This document shows positions 42,320 through 51,765 of a DNA stretch of 64,000 bases, one piece after another; positions within the stretch are counted from its first letter, which is position 1; each line of letters starts with the position of its first letter. The stretch spans positions 1-64,000 of the forward strand of contig JBBAKM010000004.1 in NCBI GenBank assembly GCA_040403495.1. The letters are read 5' to 3'. The translations under genes were made by a program, and so were the position numbers. Source of the stretch: JABMMZ01 sp040403495. Lineage in GTDB: Bacteria; Bacteroidota; Bacteroidia; NS11-12g; UBA955. A model generated the notes under the pieces. The model worked only from the letters and a program-made list of their open reading frames with translations, had not been told where the DNA came from and did no database searches.

Positions 42320-43735
42320 ACCAGCAGACCAATTCAAACTGTAATTGGATTTGTTGAACTTATAGAATGCCTCTAATCTTTTTAAACGGCTTTCGTAAAG
42401 TTTTTGTTCTCTGGAGTTGATTAAGAAAATACTGCTTTCACCCAATTCAAATCTCGACTTTTCTGCATTTAATACACGGTTAAAGTTTTCGACCATTGAA
42501 CTTGCCAAATTAACCTGACTTTGATATAAGTTAGTTTGTACTTTATAGTCTAATATTTTATTTACAATACTGTTTTTAACCTGTTCAAAGGTGTAATTAT
42601 TGTCAGAGATTTTTAGTTTAATAGATTGTAACTGACCTCTTTCTGCACGAAGAAAGATAGGGAACTGAACATCTACACCCCATTTGTAGTTCTGTGAAAA
42701 GTTGTTGTTGGCAATGCTAGGATTACGAGTGGCGTCATTTAATAGCACATTGTAGTTTACATCTATTTTGGGTAATAACTTATTAAACTTCAATTTTTCT
42801 TCCAATTCCAACTGTTCTATCTTTTGTTCAATACTCTTTACTTTTGGATGGTTTTGTGCCAGAAGGGTAGCTTCGTTTTTTAGTAAAGAATCATTTAAAA
42901 TAAACTCTAATTCATCCACAACTGTTGGAATTATATTTTGTTCCAAAAATATAGGCTGATTGTTTTCGTTCCACAAAAAAGTATTGAGTTGAAATTTGAT
43001 AGAGTTTAATTGGATAATCTCTTCTGCCAATAACATTTCAAAACTTTGTAGTTGTGATAGAGCTTCCACTGTATCTATGCTTGCAAGGTCACCAAACTCA
43101 ACAGATTTTTTTAAGCCTACAATTCTCTCTCTGCCTATGTTTACAGCTTCTTTTAAAAGAGTTACTTTGGTGTATGAAAGCGACCATTCGTTGTAAGCAT
43201 CATGGGCAGAAAATAATAAGTCGTTGACAGTATTTTGTCGGTCAAACTCACTTTGTTCAAGCATTGATTTTGCTTGTTTCAAAAATGTTCTTCTTTCATC
43301 AATCAATAATCCCGAACCTATACTAGCCTTAACTCCTGTATATAATAAGCCATTTGGAAGGTTTACGCGGTCACTTCCTATGTACTTGAATGAATTGTCA
43401 CTCTCTCTTAATCCCTCATTAAACTCAAACCCTATTTTAGGTTGTAGGCCATACCAAGTAGGAATACTAACCTCGGTTAATAATTGTTGCCAGTAGTTTT
43501 TGTTATCAAATGTTTTTTGGTCAAACGAACCCCTAATTGTAGGGTCAAATTGTCCTCTAGCACTTAGTAAGTTAGCACGAGCTTGTTGTTTTAAAATCTC
43601 TGCTTGTTTTGCTACAGGGTGAAACTTCACAACAACCCCTACAAATTCTTTAAGAGAAAACACAAAAGTGGAATCAGCAGAAGCGCTGTATTGACAAAAA
43701 AGTAAAATAACGAGTGCTAAAATCTTACTTCTCAT
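42305..43735 (-). CDS. TolC-family outer membrane efflux protein
   Basis: A 476-residue outer-membrane channel of a tripartite exporter. The signal peptide (MRSKILALVILLFCQYSASA) defines the start; an ATG 16 codons earlier lies inside the neighbouring HlyD gene. The mature protein is mostly long helices with the internal duplication typical of TolC (helical blocks at about 150-270 and 310-470), and ends SLNWSAGLFAN. It is the third gene of the ABC-HlyD-TolC operon and overlaps the HlyD gene by 11 nt. Confidence 0.9.
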   Translation of the reverse strand: MRSKILALVILLFCQYSASADSTFVFSLKEFVGVVVKFHPVAKQAEILKQQARANLLSARGQFDPTIRGSFDQKTFDNKNYWQQLLTEVSIPTWYGLQPKIGFEFNEGLRESDNSFKYIGSDRVNLPNGLLYTGVKASIGSGLLIDERRTFLKQAKSMLEQSEFDRQNTVNDLLFSAHDAYNEWSLSYTKVTLLKEAVNIGRERIVGLKKSVEFGDLASIDTVEALSQLQSFEMLLAEEIIQLNSIKFQLNTFLWNENNQPIFLEQNIIPTVVDELEFILNDSLLKNEATLLAQNHPKVKSIEQKIEQLELEEKLKFNKLLPKIDVNYNVLLNDATRNPSIANNNFSQNYKWGVDVQFPIFLRAERGQLQSIKLKISDNNYTFEQVKNSIVNKILDYKVQTNLYQSQVNLASSMVENFNRVLNAEKSRFELGESSIFLINSREQKLYESRLKRLEAFYKFNKSNYSLNWSAGLFAN

Positions 43736-45044
43736 TCTTTTTCTGGGTTTTGGTAGAATAATAAAAATCAGGAGGGAATCCATTCAAGTTACGCCAAATT
43801 TCGTACGCAACTCTAACATTTTTTAACAATCCTATTCCTCTGGCACCTCCGCCTAATTGTATTTGTTTTGGCCAAGGATGTTCATTAGGGTCGGGGGACA
43901 CTAATACACGGTATTTCCCATTTTCACTTATATCGCTGTCAATAACTGAAACTACACCGCCAAATGTACCATAACTTGCGCCGGGCCATCCCGAAAATAC
44001 TATTGTTGGCCAACCATCAAACAGTATCCTAAACTGATTGCCTTTCTTTATTAAAGGCAAGTCCATTGGTTTTACATATAATTCTACCGCTAGGTTTGGT
44101 TGACTTGAGGTGATAGAAGCCACTTCTTCTCCTTGTTTGATGGTTTCTCCAATACCCGATTTTCTGATTTTTACTATCTGACCTTTTCTTGGCGATAATA
44201 AAAAGTAATTCCCGTTTCTAATGGCGTAATTGCTGTATTGATTGTTTAGCTTAGAAAGTTCCTCGTCGGCTTTAAACATGTCTGAATTTGTGCTTTCTAT
44301 TTCAGATTCTATTTTATATATCTTACTCAAAAATTCAGATTCAATGGTGTTTAACTCAGTTATGGCATTAATATTTTCACTCAAACTAATAGAAAGTTTT
44401 TGTGAAGCTACAATTTCTTTTGAAGCAGCCTCTTGTTCTTTGTTTCTTCTTTGCTCTAATACTATTAAACTAATATTACCCTCCTTAAAAAGTTTCTCCC
44501 CACGTTCTAATTGCTCTTTTGAAATTTTATAATTCACAACAGCGGCTTTGAGTTCAGCACTGTCTTGCCTTACTTTGTCTCGACTTTGTTTTACTTTAAC
44601 TTTGGCTTGCGCAAGTTTATTGAATAGGTTTTGTTTTTCTGCACCAACTTGTGATTCTAGGAATTTTACCTTACTTTCATAGGAACCGATAGCACCTTCT
44701 TTTGCTACAATTTGCTCTTTCGTTCTGTTTAGTAATTTGGGGTCAAAATATTGGTCTTTTATCTCAGAAATAAAGATGATGGTATCACCTTCTTCTACCA
44801 AGTCACCTTCTTTGACATACCATTTTTCAATACGACCATCAATGATGCTTTGAATGCCTTGTGGTCTGTCATAGGGGGTTAACGTGGTGACTTTTCCTTC
44901 TGAGCTAATATTCTGTGTCCAAGGGAAAAACATTAAAACGACAATAAAAACAAAAGTGCCAATAATGTATTTTTTTAATTTTCTGGCAGTTTTTGGAACC
45001 GTTATTAATCGTTCGCAAAGGCTATTTGATAATATATCTTCCAT
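43725..45044 (-). CDS. HlyD-family periplasmic adaptor
   Basis: A 439-residue membrane-fusion protein linking an inner-membrane ABC protein to TolC. One helix lies at about 25-42 (YIIGTFVFIVVLMFF). A biotinyl-lipoyl half-motif (GRIEKWYVKEGDLVEEGDTI near 70-88) precedes a long coiled coil (about 100-285), and the second half-motif (LSPRKGQIVKIRKSGIGETI near 291-310) follows it, then a beta-barrel domain. It lies 5 nt after the ABC gene. The substrate of the system is unknown; no small leader peptide gene is seen next to it. Confidence 0.9.
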   Translation of the reverse strand: MEDILSNSLCERLITVPKTARKLKKYIIGTFVFIVVLMFFPWTQNISSEGKVTTLTPYDRPQGIQSIIDGRIEKWYVKEGDLVEEGDTIIFISEIKDQYFDPKLLNRTKEQIVAKEGAIGSYESKVKFLESQVGAEKQNLFNKLAQAKVKVKQSRDKVRQDSAELKAAVVNYKISKEQLERGEKLFKEGNISLIVLEQRRNKEQEAASKEIVASQKLSISLSENINAITELNTIESEFLSKIYKIESEIESTNSDMFKADEELSKLNNQYSNYAIRNGNYFLLSPRKGQIVKIRKSGIGETIKQGEEVASITSSQPNLAVELYVKPMDLPLIKKGNQFRILFDGWPTIVFSGWPGASYGTFGGVVSVIDSDISENGKYRVLVSPDPNEHPWPKQIQLGGGARGIGLLKNVRVAYEIWRNLNGFPPDFYYSTKTQKKNEK

Positions 45045-45049
45045 TTATC

Positions 45050-46780
45050 TTAATTTAGTGTTTCTGTTATTTCAACTCTGTTTTTAATGTTTTCAAAATG
45101 GTCGTTTATTTTTATTTCTCCTTTTTCGAGATAAACAATTCTATCGCACATTGAGGCAAGTACACTGCTGTTGCTTACTATAATCAATGTCCATTTTGCT
45201 TCTTTTGAGGTTAGAAGACTGCATATTCTTGCTTCATCCTCACGGCCCATTGTGCCTATAAAATCTTCTACTAGCAATATTGATGGCTTCAATATTAAGT
45301 TTCGTGCAATTTCTATTTTTTTAACAATGGAATTAGAGAGTAACTCGTCGTTAGGATACAATACCGTGTTCAATCCGTTTGGAAGATTGCCAATAAATTC
45401 AGTTAAATTAGTGTCTTCCAGCGCTTTGATAATTTGACTCATGTCTATGTCCTTTCGTCCCAAGGTTAAGTTTTCATACAAACTGCCATTGAATATACTT
45501 TGATTGCCAAAATCGCCTGATATATAGGTGTATAAATCTTCTAAATTGATGTTTTTAAGAGATATTTTATTGAATAAAATGTTTCCCTCATAATTTTGAT
45601 TGATACCCGACAGTAAATTAGATAAAGTTGATTTTCCTGACCCTCCTTTTCCAACTAAACAAACTTTTTCTCCCGGTTTGATAGTTAAGTTGACGTTTTT
45701 TAAAATTTTAGCGTCGTAAATCATTGAATTAACCGATAGATTGCTAATTTCAATTTCGATTTTATTGTCCTGTGATTCTAATTTATAGACCCCCTGTTCA
45801 TCTATAGGAATGGTCAATACTTGGTCTAGTTTTTCTGCACTCGTTGCCACATCATAAATGGCTTCTAAGCTTGTAATTAATTTTTCTACAGAACTAATTA
45901 CCAAAATAATAATGATTTCTGAAGCAACGAATTGTCCAATATTGATTTGTTCAGCAAAGATTAAATTAGTTCCAATTATTAATAAACCTGAGGTTACTAA
46001 TAATTTGAACCCTACCAAAAACCAATATTGTTGTATTAGTATTTTAAAGTGTCCTTTTCTCTCTTTCAACCAATGTGAAACCAATTTGTCAGTTTTGCGT
46101 AACGAGAAATCTTTGTGATTGTTCAGTTTGAAAATCTTTTGATTCCTTGCTACTTCTTCTAACCAAAACACAACCTTATACTTCATTTTAGATTCCTTTA
46201 AACTAGAGGCTATACCTCTTGGTAAAGTAAAACGGAGTAAAATAAACAATAAGAATATTAAAAATAAACCAAAGAAAACAAAGAAAGGATGGTAAAATGA
46301 AAGCAATAACAATCCAAAAAGAACCTGAAAAATAGCGGATGTGAAATCAATCAATATTTTATTTAATCCCTTTTGTATGTTCGTAGCGTCAAAAAAACGA
46401 TTCACCAATTCAGGTAAATAAACATTATTCAGAGATTCATTTTTAAATCGTGGTATTTTGTGCGCAAACTCAAAAGCAGTAGTTGCAAATATTCTTTCTT
46501 GAATGCTTTCTGATATCCACATCTGCATAATTTGCAGAAACCCAGAGAATAAAAGACCCAATAATACCAATGAAATCAACAAGTATAGCGAAAACGACAT
46601 TTGCGCTCCCATAATAAATCCTATGATTGATTGAATTCCTAAGGGTAATGATAATGCGATGATTCCCGAAAAAATTGCGTAACCATACATCAAATAAACA
46701 TCCTTGGCGCTTGGTTTTAAAAGTTTAAAAAACTTACGGATTGGTATTAAATAATTTATAAAGTGTGTATTTTGTTCCAA
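45050..46780 (-). CDS. ABC exporter, fused membrane and ATPase domains, with degenerate ATPase motifs
   Basis: A 576-residue half-transporter: six membrane helices (about residues 26-310) and a nucleotide-binding domain (about 345-570). Walker A is intact (GKGGSGKST near 380). The signature normally LSGGQ reads LLSNSIVKK; Walker B reads ILLVEDFIG, with Glu and Asp exchanged relative to the usual LLDE; and the H-loop position reads IVSNSS instead of IAHR. It lacks a C39 peptidase domain. With the HlyD and TolC genes following at 5 nt and with an 11-nt overlap, it forms a type-I-like exporter. The changes suggest slow or altered ATP hydrolysis, or a family with its own rules. Confidence 0.88.
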   Translation of the reverse strand: MEQNTHFINYLIPIRKFFKLLKPSAKDVYLMYGYAIFSGIIALSLPLGIQSIIGFIMGAQMSFSLYLLISLVLLGLLFSGFLQIMQMWISESIQERIFATTAFEFAHKIPRFKNESLNNVYLPELVNRFFDATNIQKGLNKILIDFTSAIFQVLFGLLLLSFYHPFFVFFGLFLIFLLFILLRFTLPRGIASSLKESKMKYKVVFWLEEVARNQKIFKLNNHKDFSLRKTDKLVSHWLKERKGHFKILIQQYWFLVGFKLLVTSGLLIIGTNLIFAEQINIGQFVASEIIIILVISSVEKLITSLEAIYDVATSAEKLDQVLTIPIDEQGVYKLESQDNKIEIEISNLSVNSMIYDAKILKNVNLTIKPGEKVCLVGKGGSGKSTLSNLLSGINQNYEGNILFNKISLKNINLEDLYTYISGDFGNQSIFNGSLYENLTLGRKDIDMSQIIKALEDTNLTEFIGNLPNGLNTVLYPNDELLSNSIVKKIEIARNLILKPSILLVEDFIGTMGREDEARICSLLTSKEAKWTLIIVSNSSVLASMCDRIVYLEKGEIKINDHFENIKNRVEITETLN

Positions 46781-46877
46781 TGTTATTTATTTTTTGTCAA
46801 ATTTATTAATATTAAGAGAATATTTTGCATACATTCGGATAAAAAGAATGTATATTTCGATAATTTTTTAATTCTTT

Positions 46878-48014
46878 ATGCTCCATTACAACAAAGAAAC
46901 AGTCAATAAGGTTTTGATAACAAGTGCTTTATTGTTTATAAATGCCTTATTTTGTGTTAAATATTTTGAACGTTATACCACATTGTATCCATTAGTCACT
47001 GTATTTTTACTTTCCCTACAAGTTGGTGTTTTGTATTTTTCTTTTTACGGCAAATGCACCTTAAAGCAACAAAAAATAATCAAATACTTGTTGTTAATCC
47101 TAGCCGTTTTAGGTTCTCTCTTTGTTTTTCGTAAAATACACATTTCTTCTTTAAATGTTGACAGATGGAGCGTTATATATTCTTTTTGGGAGGCTTTTTT
47201 TAATGGCGATTACCCCTATTTTGCTAAGTCACACATGAATAATCCGCCCGGACCAATGCCCATTTATTTTGTAATCGCTTTGCCGTTTTATTTGATAAAT
47301 GAAATTGGTTGGATGCCCCTTGTTGCCGTTTTTATAGGAGTCCTTTTTATTAATAAGCTAATCAAAAACCCCACTTCACAACTCGTTTTCATTCTTTTTA
47401 TGTTCACTTTTATGGGGTTTTACTGGGAACTCCTGTCGCGAAGTACCATTTTGTTAAATTCATTTTTGGTATTAATTGTGCTCCTATACAGTGAAAAAAG
47501 TATTGCCCGACAAAATTATTCCTTTTATCTCAGCGCCCTCTTAACAGGTGTAATTTTATCAACCCGAATGGTCTTTGTTATGCCTTTTCTCTCCTTGGGA
47601 ATTATGACCTTGCTTAGTAAAAAAGTTTCGTTTTCTAGGCTATTCAGCTGGACTGCATTAGCTCTCTTTGCCTTTGCTCTCACTTTCTTGCCATTTTATA
47701 TCGGTTTCCAAGAATCGTTTTTCGTAATGAACCCATTCAAAGTACAATCAGGGTTTTTGTTGCCTTCCATTTACAATTACTTATTTATATTCATTTCAAT
47801 AGTACTGAGTTTGTTTTTTTATAATCAATTAAGTCTTTTACTACTGTCGGGATACTCATTGTTTATAAGTATATTTATTTATTTTGTTTACCATTTAATG
47901 CATTCAGGATTGCAAGGTGCTTATTTTCAAAGTGGTGCAGATATTTCTTATTTTTTATTTTGTGTTCCGTTTTTATTAATGCATTTTTTAATAGAAAAGA
48001 AAATAAAAATTTAA
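46878..48014 (+). CDS. Multi-pass membrane protein, possibly a GT-C-type glycosyltransferase
   Basis: A 378-residue protein with about ten predicted membrane helices. After helix 3 there is an outside loop DRWSVIYSFWEAFFNGDYPY near 97-117 followed by HMNNPPGPMPIYF, resembling the first loop of polyprenol-linked sugar transferases (GT-C, e.g. GT87-like) with an Asp and a Pro-rich motif; that is a pattern resemblance only. It is transcribed divergently from the ABC export operon and 31 nt upstream of the helicase gene. No signal peptide other than the first helix is seen. Confidence 0.6.
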   Translation: MLHYNKETVNKVLITSALLFINALFCVKYFERYTTLYPLVTVFLLSLQVGVLYFSFYGKCTLKQQKIIKYLLLILAVLGSLFVFRKIHISSLNVDRWSVIYSFWEAFFNGDYPYFAKSHMNNPPGPMPIYFVIALPFYLINEIGWMPLVAVFIGVLFINKLIKNPTSQLVFILFMFTFMGFYWELLSRSTILLNSFLVLIVLLYSEKSIARQNYSFYLSALLTGVILSTRMVFVMPFLSLGIMTLLSKKVSFSRLFSWTALALFAFALTFLPFYIGFQESFFVMNPFKVQSGFLLPSIYNYLFIFISIVLSLFFYNQLSLLLLSGYSLFISIFIYFVYHLMHSGLQGAYFQSGADISYFLFCVPFLLMHFLIEKKIKI

Positions 48015-48045
48015 TATATTCGCTTTTAAGAATTCATACTTAAAA

Positions 48046-51000
48046 ATGTCTGTAAACACTCAACTTACCTATGATGAAAAATTTGAACAAATTTATCAAT
48101 CCCTAAATTCAAATCAACAAGAAGCGGTCAACCATATAGATGGTCCTACTATGGTTATAGCAGGGCCCGGAACAGGAAAAACTCAAATATTAGCAGCTAG
48201 AATTGCCAATATATTAAAACAAACCGATACGGCGCCCTACCAAATATTATGTGTAACTTTCACTGATGCCGGTGTTGTGGCAATGCGCAGTCGTTTGGAA
48301 AGTTTTATTGGTCCCATCGCCTATCAAGTTAATATTCATACATTTCACTCTCTTTGTAATCAAATCATATTAGAAAATACCGATTATTTTGGATACAAGT
48401 CTGTGCAAGCCGCCTCTGATTTGGAAATATTGCAAGTAATAAGTGAAATTATAGACGAATTACCTGCACAACATCCAATAAAAAAACTAAAAGGGGATGT
48501 CTATCAAGAGGCTATCGATTTAAAAATTCTATTTTCAATTATGAAGAAAGAAGATTTTTCAGTTGAATTTATCAAAACAAGAACAGACAAACACTTGGAA
48601 GACATGCTTGAAAGTGGTGATTTTTACTATAAAAGAGCTTACAAAGACAAAAAAGCAGGCGACTTAAAAGAAGATAGTTATAATCAAGAACTTCAAAAGC
48701 ATGAACGACTGAAAGCCGCTGCCGAATTGTACTCTACTTTTACCCAAAAAATGAAGGAAAAAGGTTGGTATGATTTTGACGATATGATTCTTTGGGTTAT
48801 CAATGCATTTAAAGATGATCCCTCTTTTTTGCTCAATTATCAAGAGCAGTTCTTATACTATTTAGTTGATGAATTTCAAGACACCAATGGTTCTCAATTA
48901 GAGTTAATTAATTTGTTGGCAAGGTATGATGATAATCCCAATTTGTTTGTGGTAGGTGATGAAGATCAATCAATTTACCGTTTTCAAGGAGCAAATATTA
49001 ATAATATAATAGATTTTGAGGAAGCCTATAAAAGTCATATTCATACCACTGTTTTAACCGATAATTACCGTTCATCACAGTCTATATTGGATGCTTCAAA
49101 AGCTTTGATTTCCTATAATACAGAACGCATTACAAGTGTAGATAAAGTGCTTTTGGCCAAAGGAGCAGTGAATGGCGCTTTCCCTAAATTGCCGCCAAGT
49201 TTGGAAGTGTATCAAAATAATCTCCAAGAAGTGGTCGGTATTGGAAACCAAATAAAAGCGCTGCATCAGCAAGGGGTAGCATACAAGGATATTGCAGTTT
49301 TGTACAGAAATCACAAACATGTAGATGACCTAATTGCTTACTTCAATATTCATAAAATGCCATACAGTTCATTTAAGAAAGTGAATGTGTTGGAGGAGCT
49401 TTTGATTAAAAAATTACTAACTATCCTAAAGTATATAGAAGCGGAAAATAAAAAGCCATTCTCGGGGGAATCCATGTTATTCCAAATTTTAAATTATGAT
49501 TTTTATAACATTCATCCCTTAGATATTGCTAAAATTTCGGTTGAAATTTCCAAGTCAAGAAAAAAATGGCGAGAGTTTCTAGGTGAGAAAACCCAAGTTA
49601 ATGCGTCCTTGTTTGACAATGTGAGTTCAAGTGAATCGAAAGCAGAACTTAATAGATTGGTGTCCGATTTGGAATATTGGATTAAACAATCTAATAATTT
49701 AACACTCCCTCAATTGGTTGAGAAAATTATTGCCAAAGGTGGTGTTTTGAGCTATGTAATGCATGCGCCTGATAAAAGATGGCAACTGCAAGTGTTAAGA
49801 ACGTTTTTTGATTTTGTAAAAGCCCAAGCCGCCAAAAATCCTCAAATTTCAATTAATGATTTGGTGCAATTGGTAGCAGAATACAACCGTTTTGGTATTT
49901 CATTGGATGCCATACAAATGACTTCCTCCCCTGACAGTGTCAATTTGATGACATTGCACAAAAGTAAAGGACTCGAATTTGCTTATGTTTTTATGATTAA
50001 AAGTACTGAATCTGATTGGTCCAAAAAAGGGGGAAATAAACGCGATTTTAATGTTGCTAAATATGTAAGTTCACGCGTTGATTCTGTTGCTGACCAAAGG
50101 GATATTGAGGAGTTAAGACGTTTGTTTTTTGTGGGAATGACAAGGGCAAAAAAACAACTTACCATTTCATATTACAGTAAAACCATTAATGACAAAGAGG
50201 TTAGTAAATTGCAATTCGTGTCTGAATTAATTGAAAGTGCTGGATTGCAAGAAAAAAATGCACAAGTGGATGAAACAGATTTGTTTGATTTCGAAAGTGC
50301 CTTTTACCGCTTTGAGGAAACACCTGATTTTGACCTTATCGATCATGCTTTCATTGATGAAATTCTTAAAAATTACATGCTTTCAGTGACGCATCTCAAC
50401 TCTTATTTAAAGTGTCCAATCACTTTTTATTTCAACAATGTATTGAGAGTGCCGAGTGCCAAAAATGAAAATCTAGCTTTCGGAACTGCCGTTCACGCTG
50501 CATTTGAGAATTTATTAAAAGAGAAAGCATCACAATCTGCATTGCCAGATGTTTCTTTATTCTTGTCAAGCTTTGTAAAGTCAATGCACCAAAATAGAGA
50601 CAGTTTTACAGATAAATCTTTTGAAAGAATGATGATTCATGGGCAAGATGTTTTAACAGCCTATTATCAAAATTATCAAAATGATTTAGCCACACTTACC
50701 ACTTTTGATGTTGAGAAAAACTTAAACTCTGTTAATTTTAATGGCATTCCACTGAAAGGTAAGTTGGACTGTGTAATTACAGATGGTGCTAAAGCGTTTG
50801 TTGTTGATTTTAAGACTGGTAAATACGATAATGGCAAAAAGAAATGCAACCCACCTAAAGAGGGTGCTACCGAAGAAAGTAAGTTTGAAGAGCAATTTGG
50901 CGGTGATTATTGGAGACAAATGATGTTTTATGCCATATTGATAAAACACGATGACCGATACAATAAACAAATGATTGGTGGTGAAATGGATTTTATAGAA

Positions 51001-51237
51001 CCAAACGTGGTGGGAAATTCAACCAAATTCTTTAAAGAAAAATTCCAAGTATTGCCCAAAGAACTTGCCATTGTAGAACACCAAATCAAAGACACCTATT
51101 TTAAAATTAAAAACCATGAATTTGAAAATGGTTGTGGAAAAGAAGAATGTGATTGGTGTAATTTTGTAAAGTATTACCTAAAAAAAGAAGTTCATCTTAG
51201 TGAGCAATTGCCAGGTAGTCAGGTTGATGAAGATTAG
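48046..51237 (+). CDS. UvrD/PcrA-type helicase fused to a PD-(D/E)XK nuclease
   Basis: A 1063-residue DNA-repair protein. The superfamily 1 helicase has Walker A AGPGTGKTQILAARI near residue 38, motif II LVDEFQDTNGS near 281, VVGDEDQSIYRFQGA near 302, NYRSSQS near 341, MTLHKSKGLEFAYV near 634 and VGMTRAKKQL near 696. The C-terminal RecB/AddB-like nuclease has SYLKCPITFYFNN near 785, GKLDC and VVDFKTGKY near 910-930, and CGKEECDWC near 1035-1043. The four cysteines (KC plus Cx4CxxC) are arranged as in Fe-S-containing AddB-type nucleases. It may act as a single-chain AddAB-like end-processing enzyme. Confidence 0.92.
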   Translation: MSVNTQLTYDEKFEQIYQSLNSNQQEAVNHIDGPTMVIAGPGTGKTQILAARIANILKQTDTAPYQILCVTFTDAGVVAMRSRLESFIGPIAYQVNIHTFHSLCNQIILENTDYFGYKSVQAASDLEILQVISEIIDELPAQHPIKKLKGDVYQEAIDLKILFSIMKKEDFSVEFIKTRTDKHLEDMLESGDFYYKRAYKDKKAGDLKEDSYNQELQKHERLKAAAELYSTFTQKMKEKGWYDFDDMILWVINAFKDDPSFLLNYQEQFLYYLVDEFQDTNGSQLELINLLARYDDNPNLFVVGDEDQSIYRFQGANINNIIDFEEAYKSHIHTTVLTDNYRSSQSILDASKALISYNTERITSVDKVLLAKGAVNGAFPKLPPSLEVYQNNLQEVVGIGNQIKALHQQGVAYKDIAVLYRNHKHVDDLIAYFNIHKMPYSSFKKVNVLEELLIKKLLTILKYIEAENKKPFSGESMLFQILNYDFYNIHPLDIAKISVEISKSRKKWREFLGEKTQVNASLFDNVSSSESKAELNRLVSDLEYWIKQSNNLTLPQLVEKIIAKGGVLSYVMHAPDKRWQLQVLRTFFDFVKAQAAKNPQISINDLVQLVAEYNRFGISLDAIQMTSSPDSVNLMTLHKSKGLEFAYVFMIKSTESDWSKKGGNKRDFNVAKYVSSRVDSVADQRDIEELRRLFFVGMTRAKKQLTISYYSKTINDKEVSKLQFVSELIESAGLQEKNAQVDETDLFDFESAFYRFEETPDFDLIDHAFIDEILKNYMLSVTHLNSYLKCPITFYFNNVLRVPSAKNENLAFGTAVHAAFENLLKEKASQSALPDVSLFLSSFVKSMHQNRDSFTDKSFERMMIHGQDVLTAYYQNYQNDLATLTTFDVEKNLNSVNFNGIPLKGKLDCVITDGAKAFVVDFKTGKYDNGKKKCNPPKEGATEESKFEEQFGGDYWRQMMFYAILIKHDDRYNKQMIGGEMDFIEPNVVGNSTKFFKEKFQVLPKELAIVEHQIKDTYFKIKNHEFENGCGKEECDWCNFVKYYLKKEVHLSEQLPGSQVDED

Positions 51238-51282
51238 GATTGGTTTTTTGTTGACTGAAACCGATATTTGATATTTTTTCTT

Positions 51283-51290
51283 TATTTTTG
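51283..51290 (+). promoter_or_regulatory. -7 box TATTTTTG four bases before the small secreted protein gene
   Basis: Exact TAnnTTTG match ending 4 nt before the ATG at 51295, implying a leaderless message for the two-gene unit that includes the T9SS propeller protein. No -33 TTG at the usual distance. Confidence 0.4.
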
Positions 51291-51294
51291 AAAA

Positions 51295-51762
51295 ATGAGA
51301 AATAAATCACTCCTTCTCTTGCTATTCTTTTGTGGATTGTCACCTCTTTATTCTCAAAATAATGATAATAAGAATTGCTTTTTTAAAGTGGATTCAGCAA
51401 CGAAATTAATTGAACATGCCGGTGTTTTTGGAGGAAGTGGTTCCATTCAGTATGACCTTTTTATAAAACTATCTCGTAAAAAAATTAAATCAATCGATTC
51501 TGCTTGGGCGCACAACCAAACGGCGATTGTTGTTTTTAAAGAACCTAAAAGTGACAATGCTTTTGTGCTCAAAAAAAACAGAACTTACCATTTAATCATT
51601 ACAATTCCCTTTAGACCTGACCCTGATCCGGAATTCCCAATTACAACTGTAAATCCCCCTCAACCATGTCAGGATTTATTAATCCGCCTGACTCATAAAA
51701 ACAAACGTCACTTCGTTTGTGTTAAACAATTTAAAATTATCCCATCCATTAATTTACCATAA
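51295..51762 (+). CDS. Small secreted hypothetical protein
   Basis: No family recognised. The 155-residue protein has a signal peptide of about 20 residues (MRNKSLLLLLFFCGLSPLYS) and a mature domain with strand-like segments (GGSGSIQYDLFIKLSRKKI) and a Pro-rich loop (RPDPDPEFPITTVNPPQP) before a basic C-terminus. Two or three Cys (CFF near 29, CQD, CVK) could form disulfides. It ends 3 nt before the T9SS propeller gene, so the two are co-transcribed and perhaps act together. Confidence 0.7.
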   Translation: MRNKSLLLLLFFCGLSPLYSQNNDNKNCFFKVDSATKLIEHAGVFGGSGSIQYDLFIKLSRKKIKSIDSAWAHNQTAIVVFKEPKSDNAFVLKKNRTYHLIITIPFRPDPDPEFPITTVNPPQPCQDLLIRLTHKNKRHFVCVKQFKIIPSINLP

Positions 51763-51765
51763 TTC

